NCBI GenBank assembly: GCA_934271655.1
Contig: CAKQRW010000009.1
Span: forward strand, 4,704 to 68,703
Reading direction: 5' to 3'
DNA: 64,000 bases
Source of the DNA: an uncultured Bacteroidaceae bacterium
Lineage (GTDB): Bacteria > Bacteroidota > Bacteroidia > Bacteroidales > Bacteroidaceae
Shown here: piece by piece, positions 45,101-53,228 of the stretch
Layout of the letters: every line of letters begins with the position of its first letter
Numbering within the stretch: the first letter of the stretch is position 1
Position numbers and translations under genes: made by a program
The notes under the pieces: model-generated
The model's database searches: none
What the model was told of the DNA's origin: nothing
What the model saw: the letters and a program-made list of their open reading frames with translations, nothing else

Positions 45101-45274
45101 GACATACTTTATGCCTTCCACCTGGGCAGGGCCGCTCATTCCTGTAGCCTTGACAGACTTGGGCTTGACCGAGCCTTGTCCACCAGCGTCCTGGGCTCTC
45201 ATTGCCACGGGAACACTGCAGGCTGAAGCACACGCTACAGCTATGCACACACGCGCGATAGTATCTTTTTTCAT
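42149..45274 (-). CDS. SusC/RagA-family TonB-dependent outer-membrane transporter
   Basis: A 1041-residue protein with a signal peptide at about 1-27. A CarboxypepD-reg-like beta domain (YVGIVTDTKGEPLVGVNIRF, GFATQKRTI) covers 55-130. The TonB box area and SusC signature are in NDIDEVVVTG, followed by the plug (SYTLDDLKLVGNGNVLKSIQ). The beta-barrel ends with the terminal aromatic FSFSITGTF. It imports large ligands using TonB energy. No sigma/anti-sigma pair or HTCS lies next to it, and the operon has no glycoside hydrolase, so the substrate may not be a polysaccharide. Confidence 0.95.
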   Translation of the reverse strand: MKKDTIARVCIAVACASACSVPVAMRAQDAGGQGSVKPKSVKATGMSGPAQVEGIKYVGIVTDTKGEPLVGVNIRFQGQPVAVSGNDGTFFFTTDGRTGTLEFSYMGFATQKRTIQGKMKRLVVKMAEQTNDIDEVVVTGLFDYNSKTYTGSAVSYTLDDLKLVGNGNVLKSIQSLDPSFVVDMNDINGSNPNSLKDITLRGKASFGGLQGEYDGNPNAPLFILDGFEATQEQIFDLDINRIKSVTILKDGAAKAIYGSKASNGVIVVETLLPEAGRLRITYTGDLNVEAPDLTSYNLTNAAEKLEVERRAGRYTSSSPYYQALLDEQYNAIAANIARGVDTDWLSQPLRTGVGDKHTLYIEGGTDEMRYSASLMYNDVAGVMKQSDRRTISGNINLSYRYKQWMFRNSLSVTGNKADDSPYGTFSDYVYVNPYYSPYDTNGNVQKVLGTYTSPGANGSTTTYYNPLYNASIGTKNFSKYTSIVENFYIEYRPVEDFCFTGRLGYTHQNNKREDFYPGDHTRFNSWTGDRYFLRGSYYISNGETNSINVDLTGRYTHQWDKHMLLANIAYSLQSSDSNTEGMTAWGFLNNHVDHITFAKQYAEGGKPSGSESTTRSLGLTSAVNYSYDERYLLDMSLRFNGSSVFGSDNRWGTFWSAGAGWNMHKEKFMEAAKWLTMCKLRVTYGLTGNQNFSPYQAKATYKFYDNIIYDNISGAYLMGMPNSKLKWQQTGDFNVGLDLSIARRLNLRLDVYNSCTRDALIAMSIPTSTGFTTYMENMGNVDNKGVEAAANWRFFQKEQSYLTLTGSIAHNTNKISKISAALSNFNREQDAKGTTSPIVRYAEGQSMTAIWAVRSLGIDPATGKEMFLKKDGTTTYDYTTDDYVIAGDTNPKVHGTFGLNGEYRGIGLSLLFSYQLGGDYYNQTLVDRVENVNVSNNVDKRVFSDTWNAPGDVALYKHISSTPTTTYASTRFVQRNNMLDLTTLSVYYDFKNVKWLQRSFLERLRVTGYVNDVFHLSTVKAERGLSYPYARTFSFSITGTF

Positions 45275-45468
45275 ATATAGCTTTTATTGTTTTTTCTATT
45301 ATCTTTGGGCCTGAAATCAAAAAGAATGAATTGCTTTTTTATATCACACAGATGCCTTTGGCTTCATGATAGACAAGAGTCAGTCTTCATACGCCAACAG
45401 CTTACGTTTTTTTTCATTCTTACGGTTTAGACTTTCTTTTTTCTCTGCAAAAGCATTTTCTCACGACA

Positions 45469-45500
45469 CAAAGTTACACACTTTTAGATTCACTCACAAA
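45469..45500 (-). promoter_or_regulatory. Promoter of the SusC/SusD operon
   Basis: Minus-strand TTTG (45500-45497), 20 bases, TAACTTTG (45476-45469): a full consensus match. The predicted leader is about 190 bases with no clear hairpin. Confidence 0.85.
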
Positions 45501-45604
45501 TATAAGCATCGCAAATATGCCATTTTCCGCTAATTTAGCATGCCTTTACAACAATACTCACTCTTTTTTCTTAGACCCACCTCGACTTTTTTGTATATGT
45601 TTGT

Positions 45605-45635
45605 TTTGCGCAGTCAATAGTTTTCATTAACTTTG
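45605..45635 (+). promoter_or_regulatory. Promoter of the outer-membrane barrel gene
   Basis: TTTG (45605-45608), 19 bases, TAACTTTG (45628-45635), followed by CATC: a full consensus match. It faces away from the SusC promoter about 105 bp to its left and predicts a leader of about 170 bases. Confidence 0.85.
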
Positions 45636-45809
45636 CATCTACTACTAAAGTAACATTTAAAGGCTTGTTCTATAAATCAGCATGGCCAGATGACAAGACA
45701 CCAGCCATAAAAGCTGCAAATAAGTCACGGCTGCAACTTGCAGAACCTGCCTGAAACCTAAAGCCTCTACACACAACAGAGAAACTCATTAAAAGGCATC
45801 ACAAGCATC

Positions 45810-47543
45810 ATGAAGAACAATCACTTCAAAAAAACCGCACAGACATTCATGCTCCTCATGGCAATGAATGCCACCACGTGTCTCGCCCAATCCGAAACCA
45901 TCACACAGCAAGGCGACCGCTATATAATAAATGTGCAGAACATGGATCTCAATGGAGACGAGACTCTCTATGACATTCTTCTCACTTGTCCTGACGTCAT
46001 CTCGCTTGACGGAAAGAATGTCATGCGCAACGAAGCACTTGCCGGACTGCTTGGCAAATATGCTATTCGCATAGACAACATAGACTATGGACTCGACTTT
46101 GCAACGCTGCTGCAAACGCTCAGAGCCTATGAGATAGACCAAATAAAGATATGCAACAACTCTGAAGTAATGAAGGGATGCAGCGGACTGAAGAGTGTCA
46201 TAGACATCTATCTGGTGAAAAGGGAAAAGGGAGCAAATGGGCATGTGGCTCTCAGAGCCAACACGTATGGCGGAGCCAATGCCTTTGCGCAAATGATGCA
46301 CCAGGGCGACAAGATGAGATTCATCGGCATAGTGGAGGGAAACACCCAACGCAGCAAGGACAAGCATGCCACACCTGCGGAGACCGCACACGACACGCAT
46401 GAGGGGGTGAAGCTATACATGACATATGAGGCTACGCCGAAGGACCACATAGAACTGGACTTCGTGCAGGCCTACGAGAGAAACAAGGTGTCGGGCAACA
46501 GCGCGGACAACACATATGACGCTCACTTGCACGCCAACTACTTACGCACTCTGAGCGATGCCGGAGCCTACGCTCTTGTCAGCGCTTACTGTGAGTATGT
46601 GGGCGACAAGGGAGATTTGCACCACAACCACGCCACCTATCCTTTCGCCCTGGCCGAGTTTTCCTTCCCTATCATCAACCATGACTTCTGGATCACAACA
46701 GGACTGGAGACAGGCATGAGCATGGAGAACAACCGCATAGAGCACTACACCAACCGCTCACGCTATGAAGACCTCTACTCACAGATAGACTGGAGCTCTG
46801 GCAAATGGAGCATCACACTGGGCGACCGCTTCCGCACCACGGGATTCACACAGAAAGACCTGAAGGACAACCAGAAGTTTGAGCACAGCATCGAGGCAAA
46901 CATGTTTATCCTCAGCGTGACCAACAAGGTTGACAAGCACAACACGCTGCACGCCTCTTTCAGCCGCAGAGGATTCAACCCCGACTTCAGCGACTTTGTC
47001 ATCAAAGACCACAACAGCTCGCCTGACGGGACGACGGGCAACGAGTTCATGTATACCGACAAGTATAACAACCGCTTCGCCTATGTGTCTGAACTGAAGC
47101 ACACGTTCAGCAAGCCCAGCCTCATCATCAGCTCCAATGTGAAGAATGTGCGCCAAATCCTGGACAAAGGACACGACAACACGCTGTGCATAGGCTCGAC
47201 TGCCTTCTGGCACACAGGCGCACTGAGGCTTACTGCCGGACTGAATTACTTTTGGGAAAAGACATCGCGCAGCGACACTGACAAGGAGTACAGCAACTTT
47301 GCCGTCTTCAAACTGGCACCGCAGCTCTCTCTGCCAGGACAATGGCGCCTCACATCTACACTCATACAGAGCACACGCCGCAATGAGGCAAGTCCTGCTT
47401 ATGCTCCTGCCAACTTCTATGCAGACGTGGCCGTGAGCAAGAACATAGGCAAGAACTGGATTCTCGAATGCCGCTACCACGATATAGCCAGCCAGCACAT
47501 GGGCAACCGCTCCGCCACAGTGGGAGCCACATTCATATGGTAA
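45810..47543 (+). CDS. Outer-membrane beta-barrel protein (TonB-receptor-like)
   Basis: A 577-residue protein with a signal peptide (ending TTCLAQ, about residue 26). Residues 30-140 look like a reduced plug domain (LYDILLTCPDVISLDGKNVM, GCSGLKSVIDIYLVKREKG), as in the PF14905-type barrel family, but without the N-terminal carboxypeptidase-like domain usual there. The remainder alternates polar and aromatic residues and ends SATVGATFIW, a typical terminal barrel strand. It is shorter than most members (700-900). It may be a small receptor or channel. It is divergent from the SusC operon and could share its regulation; its ligand is unknown. Confidence 0.8.
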   Translation: MKNNHFKKTAQTFMLLMAMNATTCLAQSETITQQGDRYIINVQNMDLNGDETLYDILLTCPDVISLDGKNVMRNEALAGLLGKYAIRIDNIDYGLDFATLLQTLRAYEIDQIKICNNSEVMKGCSGLKSVIDIYLVKREKGANGHVALRANTYGGANAFAQMMHQGDKMRFIGIVEGNTQRSKDKHATPAETAHDTHEGVKLYMTYEATPKDHIELDFVQAYERNKVSGNSADNTYDAHLHANYLRTLSDAGAYALVSAYCEYVGDKGDLHHNHATYPFALAEFSFPIINHDFWITTGLETGMSMENNRIEHYTNRSRYEDLYSQIDWSSGKWSITLGDRFRTTGFTQKDLKDNQKFEHSIEANMFILSVTNKVDKHNTLHASFSRRGFNPDFSDFVIKDHNSSPDGTTGNEFMYTDKYNNRFAYVSELKHTFSKPSLIISSNVKNVRQILDKGHDNTLCIGSTAFWHTGALRLTAGLNYFWEKTSRSDTDKEYSNFAVFKLAPQLSLPGQWRLTSTLIQSTRRNEASPAYAPANFYADVAVSKNIGKNWILECRYHDIASQHMGNRSATVGATFIW

Positions 47544-47571
47544 TAGCTCCCACATAACAAGAAAAACGGAG

Positions 47572-47666
47572 ATGCAGATATAACATCATGGAATAGATAT
47601 TGTAGAAACTACAGGGAGGTGGTAGGTTTACCGCCTCATGCAGATATAACATCATGGAATAGATAT
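47572..47666. repeat. 29-bp direct repeat at 66-bp spacing
   Basis: Positions 47572-47600 and 47638-47666 are identical (beginning ATGCAGATATAACATCATGG). After the second copy, GGTAATCACTCTCACATAAG (47672) resembles the end of the barrel gene GGTAATAGCTCCCACATAAC (47539). Thus part of the gene's 3' end has a copy about 133 bp downstream. Confidence 0.85.
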
Positions 47667-47844
47667 CAATAGGTAATCACTCTCACATAAGAAGATGCCC
47701 AAGATTCATCATTGACTTGGCACGCTCTATTCATGAGACAGATCAGCATTATGTCTTGATGGAACCATGCGAACACCATAGCCAGGCGGCAGAGACTGCG
47801 CCGCCTGGCCTAAACAACATCAGTATATTCAAGCACACAAACCA

Positions 47845-49335
47845 ATGGAACACAACACAAAAAGGCCGCATCCGCTTATTGCTATCATACCGCTGGCCGC
47901 TCTCATCGCACTCATTGTGCTCGTAGTGAACATCTTTCCTGACGACGCTCTCTCAGGAGCATCACAGGTGGCCCTGATGATTGCCACCACCATATGCGTG
48001 GCACTAAGCATGGCCATTTACAGAGTGAAATGGCAAGTCTTTGAAGACAAGATAGTGAAGACTGTAGGCGATGCCAGCGTCTCAATACTCATTCTGCTGC
48101 TCATCGGCATGATGTCTGCCACATGGATGGTCAGCGGCGTGGTGCCCACACTCATATACTACGGCGTGCAGTTCATGTCGCCTACATTCTTCCTGCCATG
48201 CGCCTGCATCATCTCATCGGTCATATCTGTCGTGACAGGAACATCATGGACTACCATAGCCACCATAGGCATAGCACTCATGGGCATAGGCGACGCTCTC
48301 GGCATCCCATCGCCCTACACGGCTGGAGCCATCATCTCGGGAGCGTATTTCGGCGACAAGATGTCGCCCATGAGCGACACCACCGTGCTGGCATCCTCTG
48401 TCTCTGGCGCCGACCTCTTCACGCACATACGCTACATGCTCTACACCACTGTGCCCAGCATCTGCCTCTCGCTTCTGGCTTATCTCATCATGGGCCTCTC
48501 TTACGACGGCAGCAAGGTGGAGGTGTCGCAATACATCTCTGGTCTCGACCATGGCTTCAACATATCGCTATGGACTCTGCTGGTGCCCGCGTTCACAGGC
48601 TATCTCATCTACCGTAAGGTGCCATCGCTCATCACGCTCCTGCTGTCTTCGCTCGCCGCATGCGCCTGCGCTCTCATGCTGCAGCCAGAGGTCGTTGCCA
48701 GCATAGCAGGGGAAACGGAGGTGACTGCTTACAGTCTCTTCAAGGGCATCATGACAACATGCTACACAAAGACACAGGTGGACACGGGAGTGGATGCCAT
48801 CAACGAACTGGTAGCGACACGCGGCATGGCTGGCATGCTCAGCACCATATGGCTCATACTGTGCGCCATGTGTTTCGGTTCGTGCATGGTGGCAAGCGAC
48901 ATGCTGCATTCCATCACCCACGTGCTTCTGAAGAACATACGCAACACCGTCTCGCTGGTGTGCTCCACAGTGTGCTCTGGCGTGCTGCTCAACCTGGTCA
49001 TGGGCGACCAGTTCCTGTCTATCATCATGAACGCTTCCATATACCGAGAGGAGTATGCCGAACGGGGATACCGTCCCGAACTGCTCAGCCGATCTACCGA
49101 AGACTCTGCTACAGTGACATCAGTGCTCGTGCCATGGACGGCATGCGGCATGACACAAAGCACCGTGCTCGGCATTCCCACTCTGGTCTATCTGCCGTTC
49201 TGCTTCTTCAACATCATCAGCCCCATCATGAGTTGCCTAGCCGCCATCTTCGGATTTGTGCCCAAGCCTGAGGCGCGGTCTGAGGCAAAGCTTGACGACA
49301 AGGCAACGGATGACGAGAGAAAAGCCGGTGATTGA
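47845..49335 (+). CDS. nhaC: NhaC-family Na+/H+ antiporter
   Basis: A 496-residue integral membrane protein with about 11-12 hydrophobic segments. It matches the NhaC family: the central region TGTSWTTIATIGIALMGIG, then GAIISGAYFGDKMSPMSDTT, is the family's most conserved stretch and carries Asp and Ser residues thought to bind cations. The C-terminal tail is short and charged (PEARSEAKLDD) and faces the cytoplasm. It exchanges sodium for protons for pH and salt balance, though some relatives move organic acids. The last codons form part of a 36-bp tandem repeat that continues past the stop. Confidence 0.92.
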   Translation: MEHNTKRPHPLIAIIPLAALIALIVLVVNIFPDDALSGASQVALMIATTICVALSMAIYRVKWQVFEDKIVKTVGDASVSILILLLIGMMSATWMVSGVVPTLIYYGVQFMSPTFFLPCACIISSVISVVTGTSWTTIATIGIALMGIGDALGIPSPYTAGAIISGAYFGDKMSPMSDTTVLASSVSGADLFTHIRYMLYTTVPSICLSLLAYLIMGLSYDGSKVEVSQYISGLDHGFNISLWTLLVPAFTGYLIYRKVPSLITLLLSSLAACACALMLQPEVVASIAGETEVTAYSLFKGIMTTCYTKTQVDTGVDAINELVATRGMAGMLSTIWLILCAMCFGSCMVASDMLHSITHVLLKNIRNTVSLVCSTVCSGVLLNLVMGDQFLSIIMNASIYREEYAERGYRPELLSRSTEDSATVTSVLVPWTACGMTQSTVLGIPTLVYLPFCFFNIISPIMSCLAAIFGFVPKPEARSEAKLDDKATDDERKAGD

Positions 49336-49460
49336 CTTTCACAAATTCTCAAAAGAAAAGCCGATGATTGGCTTTCACAAATTCTCAAAAGAAAAGCCAG
49401 TGATTGACTTTCACGGTTTCTCAAAAGAAAAGCCAGTGATTGACTAATGATTTCTCAAAA
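49319..49460. repeat. 36-bp tandem repeat starting inside the nhaC 3' end, four copies
   Basis: Units at 49319, 49355, 49391 and 49427 (last 34 bp) share GAAAAGCC, TGATTG and TTCTCAAAA. The first unit contains the final codons and stop (49333-49335) of nhaC. This is the clearest case of a gene end being the first copy of the array. Confidence 0.93.
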
Positions 49461-49527
49461 AAAAACGCACAAAGCCAGTGGAGCAGCCGCACACATCACA
49501 TGTACGGCTGCTCCACTGGCTTTGTGC
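49455..49527 (-). terminator. Terminator of the O-acetylhomoserine sulfhydrylase gene
   Basis: A perfect 23-bp stem (49467-49489 with 49505-49527) with a 15-base loop is followed on the minus strand by nine T residues. It stops the transcript arriving from the right; the plus strand lacks a T run. Confidence 0.92.
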
Positions 49528-49576
49528 ACCCGACGGTGGCGGCTTCTGCCGTCACACGTCAGCATCGTGCATCTTG

Positions 49577-50854
49577 TCAAATCTTTTCCATTGCCTGCTC
49601 CAGGTCTGCTATTATGTCTTCCGCATTCTCTATGCCTACAGAGAGTCGGATGAGGTCAGGAGCCACTCCTGCCTCACGCAGTTGCTCATCGGACATCTGA
49701 CGGTGGGTGTGGCTGGCAGGATGAAGCACGCAGGTGCGCGCGTCTGCCACATGTGTGACGATGGAGATGAAGTCGAGATTGTCCATAAACTTGATGGCGT
49801 CCTCTCTCGTTCCCTTGAGTCCGAAGGCTATCACTCCACATGAACCGTTGGGCATGTATTTCTGGGCCAGGGCGTGATACTTGCTCGATGGCAGCCCGCT
49901 ATAGTTTACCCAGTTCACCTTGTCGTTGGCCTCCAGCCACTCTGCCACCTTCTGCGCGTTGGCGCAGTGCTGGCGCACACGCAGACTAAGTGTCTCCAGT
50001 CCAAGATTGAGAAGGAAGGAATTGGACGGCGCTGGTATGGAGCCAAGGTCGCGCATGAGCTGCGATACTATCTTTGTGCAGTAGGCCTTCTTGCCGAATG
50101 CCTTGGTGTATGTGAGTCCATGATAGCTCTCGTCGGGTGTGGTAAGCCCGGCAAACTTGTCGCCATAGGCCTCCCAGTCGAAGTTGCCGCTGTCTACCAC
50201 ACATCCGCCTACCTGGCACGCGTGCCCGTCCATGTATTTGGTTGTGGAATGGGTCACTATGTCGCATCCCCACTCAAAGGGACGGCAGTTGACAGGTGTG
50301 GCAAAGGTGTTGTCTACGATGAGCGGCACTCCGTGCTTATGCGCCATCTTGGCAAAGCGCTCTATGTCGAACACGTTGCCGCCAGGATTGCTTATCGTCT
50401 CTCCGAAGAAACATTTGGTGTTGGGACGAAACTCTTTCTCTATGCGCTCATCATCCCATTCGGGATCCACAAACGTGCACTCTATGCCAAGCTTCTTCAT
50501 GGTCACGCCAAAAAGGTTGAAGGTGCCGCCATATATGGTGTTGCTTGTGATGAAATGGTCACCAGCCTCACAGATGTTGAAGACTGCGTAGAAGTTGGCT
50601 GCCTGTCCGCTCGATGTGAGCACAGCGCCCACTCCGCCCTCAAGGGCTGCTATCTTTTTGGCCACCATGTCGTTGGTCGGATTGGCGAGACGGGTATAGA
50701 AATATCCATCGTCTTTCAAGTCGAACAGGCGTGCCATCTGCTCGCTGGTGTCATACTTGAATGTTGTGCTCTGACAGATGGGGAGCTGCTGTGGCTGTCC
50801 CTTTGTCGGGTTCCATCCGCCATGAACGCAGATGGTTTCAATGTTTTTCTTCAT
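49577..50854 (-). CDS. metY: O-acetylhomoserine aminocarboxypropyltransferase (sulfhydrylase)
   Basis: A 425-residue PLP enzyme of the Cys/Met metabolism family. It forms homocysteine from O-acetylhomoserine and sulfide in methionine synthesis. The PLP lysine is Lys206 in STTKYMDGH. Other family motifs are YTRLANPTNDMV, SSGQAANFYA and GETISNPGGNV. Length matches MetY (about 425) rather than MetB/MetC (about 390). It is a single-gene unit ending at a strong terminator. Its leader carries a 34-35-bp repeat and no visible SAM riboswitch. Confidence 0.93.
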   Translation of the reverse strand: MKKNIETICVHGGWNPTKGQPQQLPICQSTTFKYDTSEQMARLFDLKDDGYFYTRLANPTNDMVAKKIAALEGGVGAVLTSSGQAANFYAVFNICEAGDHFITSNTIYGGTFNLFGVTMKKLGIECTFVDPEWDDERIEKEFRPNTKCFFGETISNPGGNVFDIERFAKMAHKHGVPLIVDNTFATPVNCRPFEWGCDIVTHSTTKYMDGHACQVGGCVVDSGNFDWEAYGDKFAGLTTPDESYHGLTYTKAFGKKAYCTKIVSQLMRDLGSIPAPSNSFLLNLGLETLSLRVRQHCANAQKVAEWLEANDKVNWVNYSGLPSSKYHALAQKYMPNGSCGVIAFGLKGTREDAIKFMDNLDFISIVTHVADARTCVLHPASHTHRQMSDEQLREAGVAPDLIRLSVGIENAEDIIADLEQAMEKI

Positions 50855-50872
50855 TTTTGTATTTATAAAGTT

Positions 50873-50950
50873 GTTAGTGTGTTCTTGTTGCTAACGCTTC
50901 ACAGCCGTTAGTGTTTTTCTTGTTGCTAACGCTTCACAGCCGTCAGTGTT
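50873..50950. repeat. 34-35 bp repeat in the metY leader
   Basis: Units start at 50873, 50907 and 50942 (last partial) and share GTTAGTGT, TTCTTGTTGCTAACGC and TTCACAGCC. Each unit includes a GTTAG/CTAAC inverted pair, so each copy could form a small hairpin. The array starts 19 bp upstream of the metY start codon. Confidence 0.8.
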
Positions 50951-51114
50951 TTTCTTTGATGCCAAAGCAGTCTTGCTATTACAGCAGCCCTCTTGCTGTC
51001 AGTGCCTTCTTTGATGTTTCAGCTTTCAGCATGGACTTATCATGCAAATGTGTCTTGCTGGCTTTAGCGAGCCAAGCCCAACACGGTCTGCATCGCTGCC
51101 ATGCTTTGCCTCTT

Positions 51115-52998
51115 TCATTTCACATCGAAGGTGACCTCCACGTCTACATTGCGGCCTATCCTGCTGTATCTCATCCTCACCACATGCTCGTCGCCTGGCT
51201 CACAGTTGTCTGGATGGCAGCCAAAGTTCCATGTATAGAGATTGTCACTTTCTATAAACACATGGCCATAGCCCCAGTAACCTGTGTCGCCGTCGGCATC
51301 GAACCATGCGCCATAGGTACGGGCAGCCGTGTTGCTGCCCACTGTGCCATCGGCATTGAGCGGCTGCAACGCTGTAGGCTCTCCGCCGAGCATCTGCTCC
51401 ACCACACTGCCGTCTATCTTTATATTGTATGGCTGAGCATATCCCGACGCATAGGCCACGCCTGCCCTCACGCATATCTTGCCGTCCTTTACCTCTACCA
51501 CAGGAGAGGCGTCTGAGGCGTTGTCTTTCTCTGGATAGCCTGCGACGACCACGTCAAGATAGTCTTTTCTCTGCCTCAGCCATTCCGACATCTTGCCCAA
51601 TTCGGTCTCCACGTCAAAGTAATGGCCTCTGTTGCCTGGCACGGCAAGCGGCCATCTGTCGATGTCGCGCTCATAGGCTCCCTTGCGCATCTCATCCACA
51701 TATTTTTCAGTCTCGGCCCAGTTGCGCTCATATATAGAGTCGCTTCTCTCTGCCCAGGCCTGCTTGTACTCACTGACGAAGGTCTTGTCTGCAAACATGT
51801 CACGGAAGAAATGGTTGATGCTGTAGCTCGCGCCTGTGCCATCGTAGGGCGACGTGCCATAGATGAGCCTCTTATAGCTGCCGAAATAGGCGTGGTTTTC
51901 TGTCCAGTCGTTCCAGTCGTAGCAGTAGGCCGCATCCCAGTCCCACACCGGACCGAAGGTGTATTTGCCTCCTTTGTCCTTGTACATATACAGGCTGCGC
52001 GGTGCGTCTATCTCCACGTTGTACAGATACTCATGCAACTGCAGCATGTTGATGAACGACGGCACGTCCATCAGTTCCGACACTCTCCCGTAGTCGTGCG
52101 ACTGCACGGCTTTCTCCAGTTCGGCAAAGTCGGCTTTGACTTTCTCCATCTGCTCGTCCGTCAGTTCCTTGGGCTCTTTCACGCACATGGGCAGGTCGTA
52201 CACCTCACTCCAGAAATTGTCGGTAGCCCCTGGACTCAATGACGGTCCGTCGTCCTGGTCGAACGACAGCAGCACTCCGTCGGTCTCGTCTATGTCCACA
52301 CGGTTGGTCCCTATCTCTATCTTTTCTGTCAACTGGTATACGCCCACATAGTCACCGTTGAGGAACACTTCCACAAACCTTGTATGGTTGGTGTGCGGCA
52401 TTCCCATCCAGCGCGCTGTCTCAAAGGCAAACACATTCATCATGTCTGTCACGTCGCGGTAGTTGGACAGCAAGTTCCAGTTCTTTGCCTTGTCAAGGCC
52501 CAGCAACTTGCTTTTGCTGTCAAGCTTGAACTTGTATGGCTTTTTCTTGTAATAGAGCCAACTGGAGTTGCCGCGGCCTCTTATGCGCCCTGTGCCTGAG
52601 TAATCTGAGTATTCGCCCTTTCCGTCAAGGGTGATGTAGCAGTCCACCCAAGTCTCCCTGTCTGTGATGTCGGCCATGTCGGCTGTGGTGATGCTCATGG
52701 TGAACACCTTGTATTTGTCATGGCCCTTCTCTTCGTCAGCCAGGCTGCGGCCAAAGCTGATGCTGTCCAGCGTCTCCACACTGAACGGCACCACCAGCTC
52801 GCTTCCGTCTTCTTTGCCTATATGGCCAAGCAGATAACCGCCATCATCCGTGAAGTCGAACTGCGACACCTGTTCTGTGGCTACGGGCATTTTCCATGTT
52901 TCATTTTTGTAAGTCGTGTGCACATTCACCCACTCCTGCGCATCTGCTGCGACATAGGCGCACAGAGCCATGTGGACAAGCAAAAGTATCCTTTTCAT
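51115..52998 (-). CDS. CotH kinase-family secreted protein
   Basis: A 627-residue protein with a signal peptide (MKRILLLVHMALCAYVAADA). The CotH domain covers about 95-430, with the typical GRIRGRGNSSW, YKKKPYKFKLDSKSKLLG, NWNLLSNYRDVTDMMN, VFLNGDYVGVYQLTEKIEI and FGPVWDWDAAY. CotH proteins are unusual secreted protein kinases in spores and pathogens; in gut Bacteroidetes their target is unknown. The C-terminal 120 residues form a beta-sandwich. The ATG at 52998 is chosen because it lies downstream of the promoter and begins the signal peptide. It is a single-gene unit. Confidence 0.9.
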   Translation of the reverse strand: MKRILLLVHMALCAYVAADAQEWVNVHTTYKNETWKMPVATEQVSQFDFTDDGGYLLGHIGKEDGSELVVPFSVETLDSISFGRSLADEEKGHDKYKVFTMSITTADMADITDRETWVDCYITLDGKGEYSDYSGTGRIRGRGNSSWLYYKKKPYKFKLDSKSKLLGLDKAKNWNLLSNYRDVTDMMNVFAFETARWMGMPHTNHTRFVEVFLNGDYVGVYQLTEKIEIGTNRVDIDETDGVLLSFDQDDGPSLSPGATDNFWSEVYDLPMCVKEPKELTDEQMEKVKADFAELEKAVQSHDYGRVSELMDVPSFINMLQLHEYLYNVEIDAPRSLYMYKDKGGKYTFGPVWDWDAAYCYDWNDWTENHAYFGSYKRLIYGTSPYDGTGASYSINHFFRDMFADKTFVSEYKQAWAERSDSIYERNWAETEKYVDEMRKGAYERDIDRWPLAVPGNRGHYFDVETELGKMSEWLRQRKDYLDVVVAGYPEKDNASDASPVVEVKDGKICVRAGVAYASGYAQPYNIKIDGSVVEQMLGGEPTALQPLNADGTVGSNTAARTYGAWFDADGDTGYWGYGHVFIESDNLYTWNFGCHPDNCEPGDEHVVRMRYSRIGRNVDVEVTFDVK

Positions 52999-53089
52999 AG
53001 GTTTCTCATTTTTCCCCGACAGCATCCACATTCACAACAGACATGGAGATGGAACACCGCCAGGCACAGTTAGCTAATCATTAACATTG

Positions 53090-53120
53090 CAAAGATACGC
53101 TGTTTTTTTCTATCTACCAA
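53090..53120 (-). promoter_or_regulatory. Promoter of the CotH gene
   Basis: Minus-strand TTG (53120-53118), 20 bases, TATCTTTG (53097-53090). The predicted leader is about 90 bases. Confidence 0.75.
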
Positions 53121-53132
53121 GGCCATGCAAAT

Positions 53133-53173
53133 AAAAAGAGGGTGCGCACGACTGATTTAGTCTGCACACCCTC
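53133..53173 (-). terminator. Terminator of gdhA
   Basis: On the minus strand GAGGGTG pairs with CACCCTC around an interrupted inner stem (TGC/GCA and GACT/AGTC), followed by five T residues, 56 bp past the gdhA stop codon. Confidence 0.85.
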
Positions 53174-53228
53174 AAGTCTATATGTACGAAAGAAGTTATA
53201 TTCTATCTCTGCATACAGGCGACATCTA

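Noticed and set aside
50855..50960. SAM riboswitch before metY
   Set aside because: No conserved SAM riboswitch core could be found; the region is made of 34-35-bp repeats.
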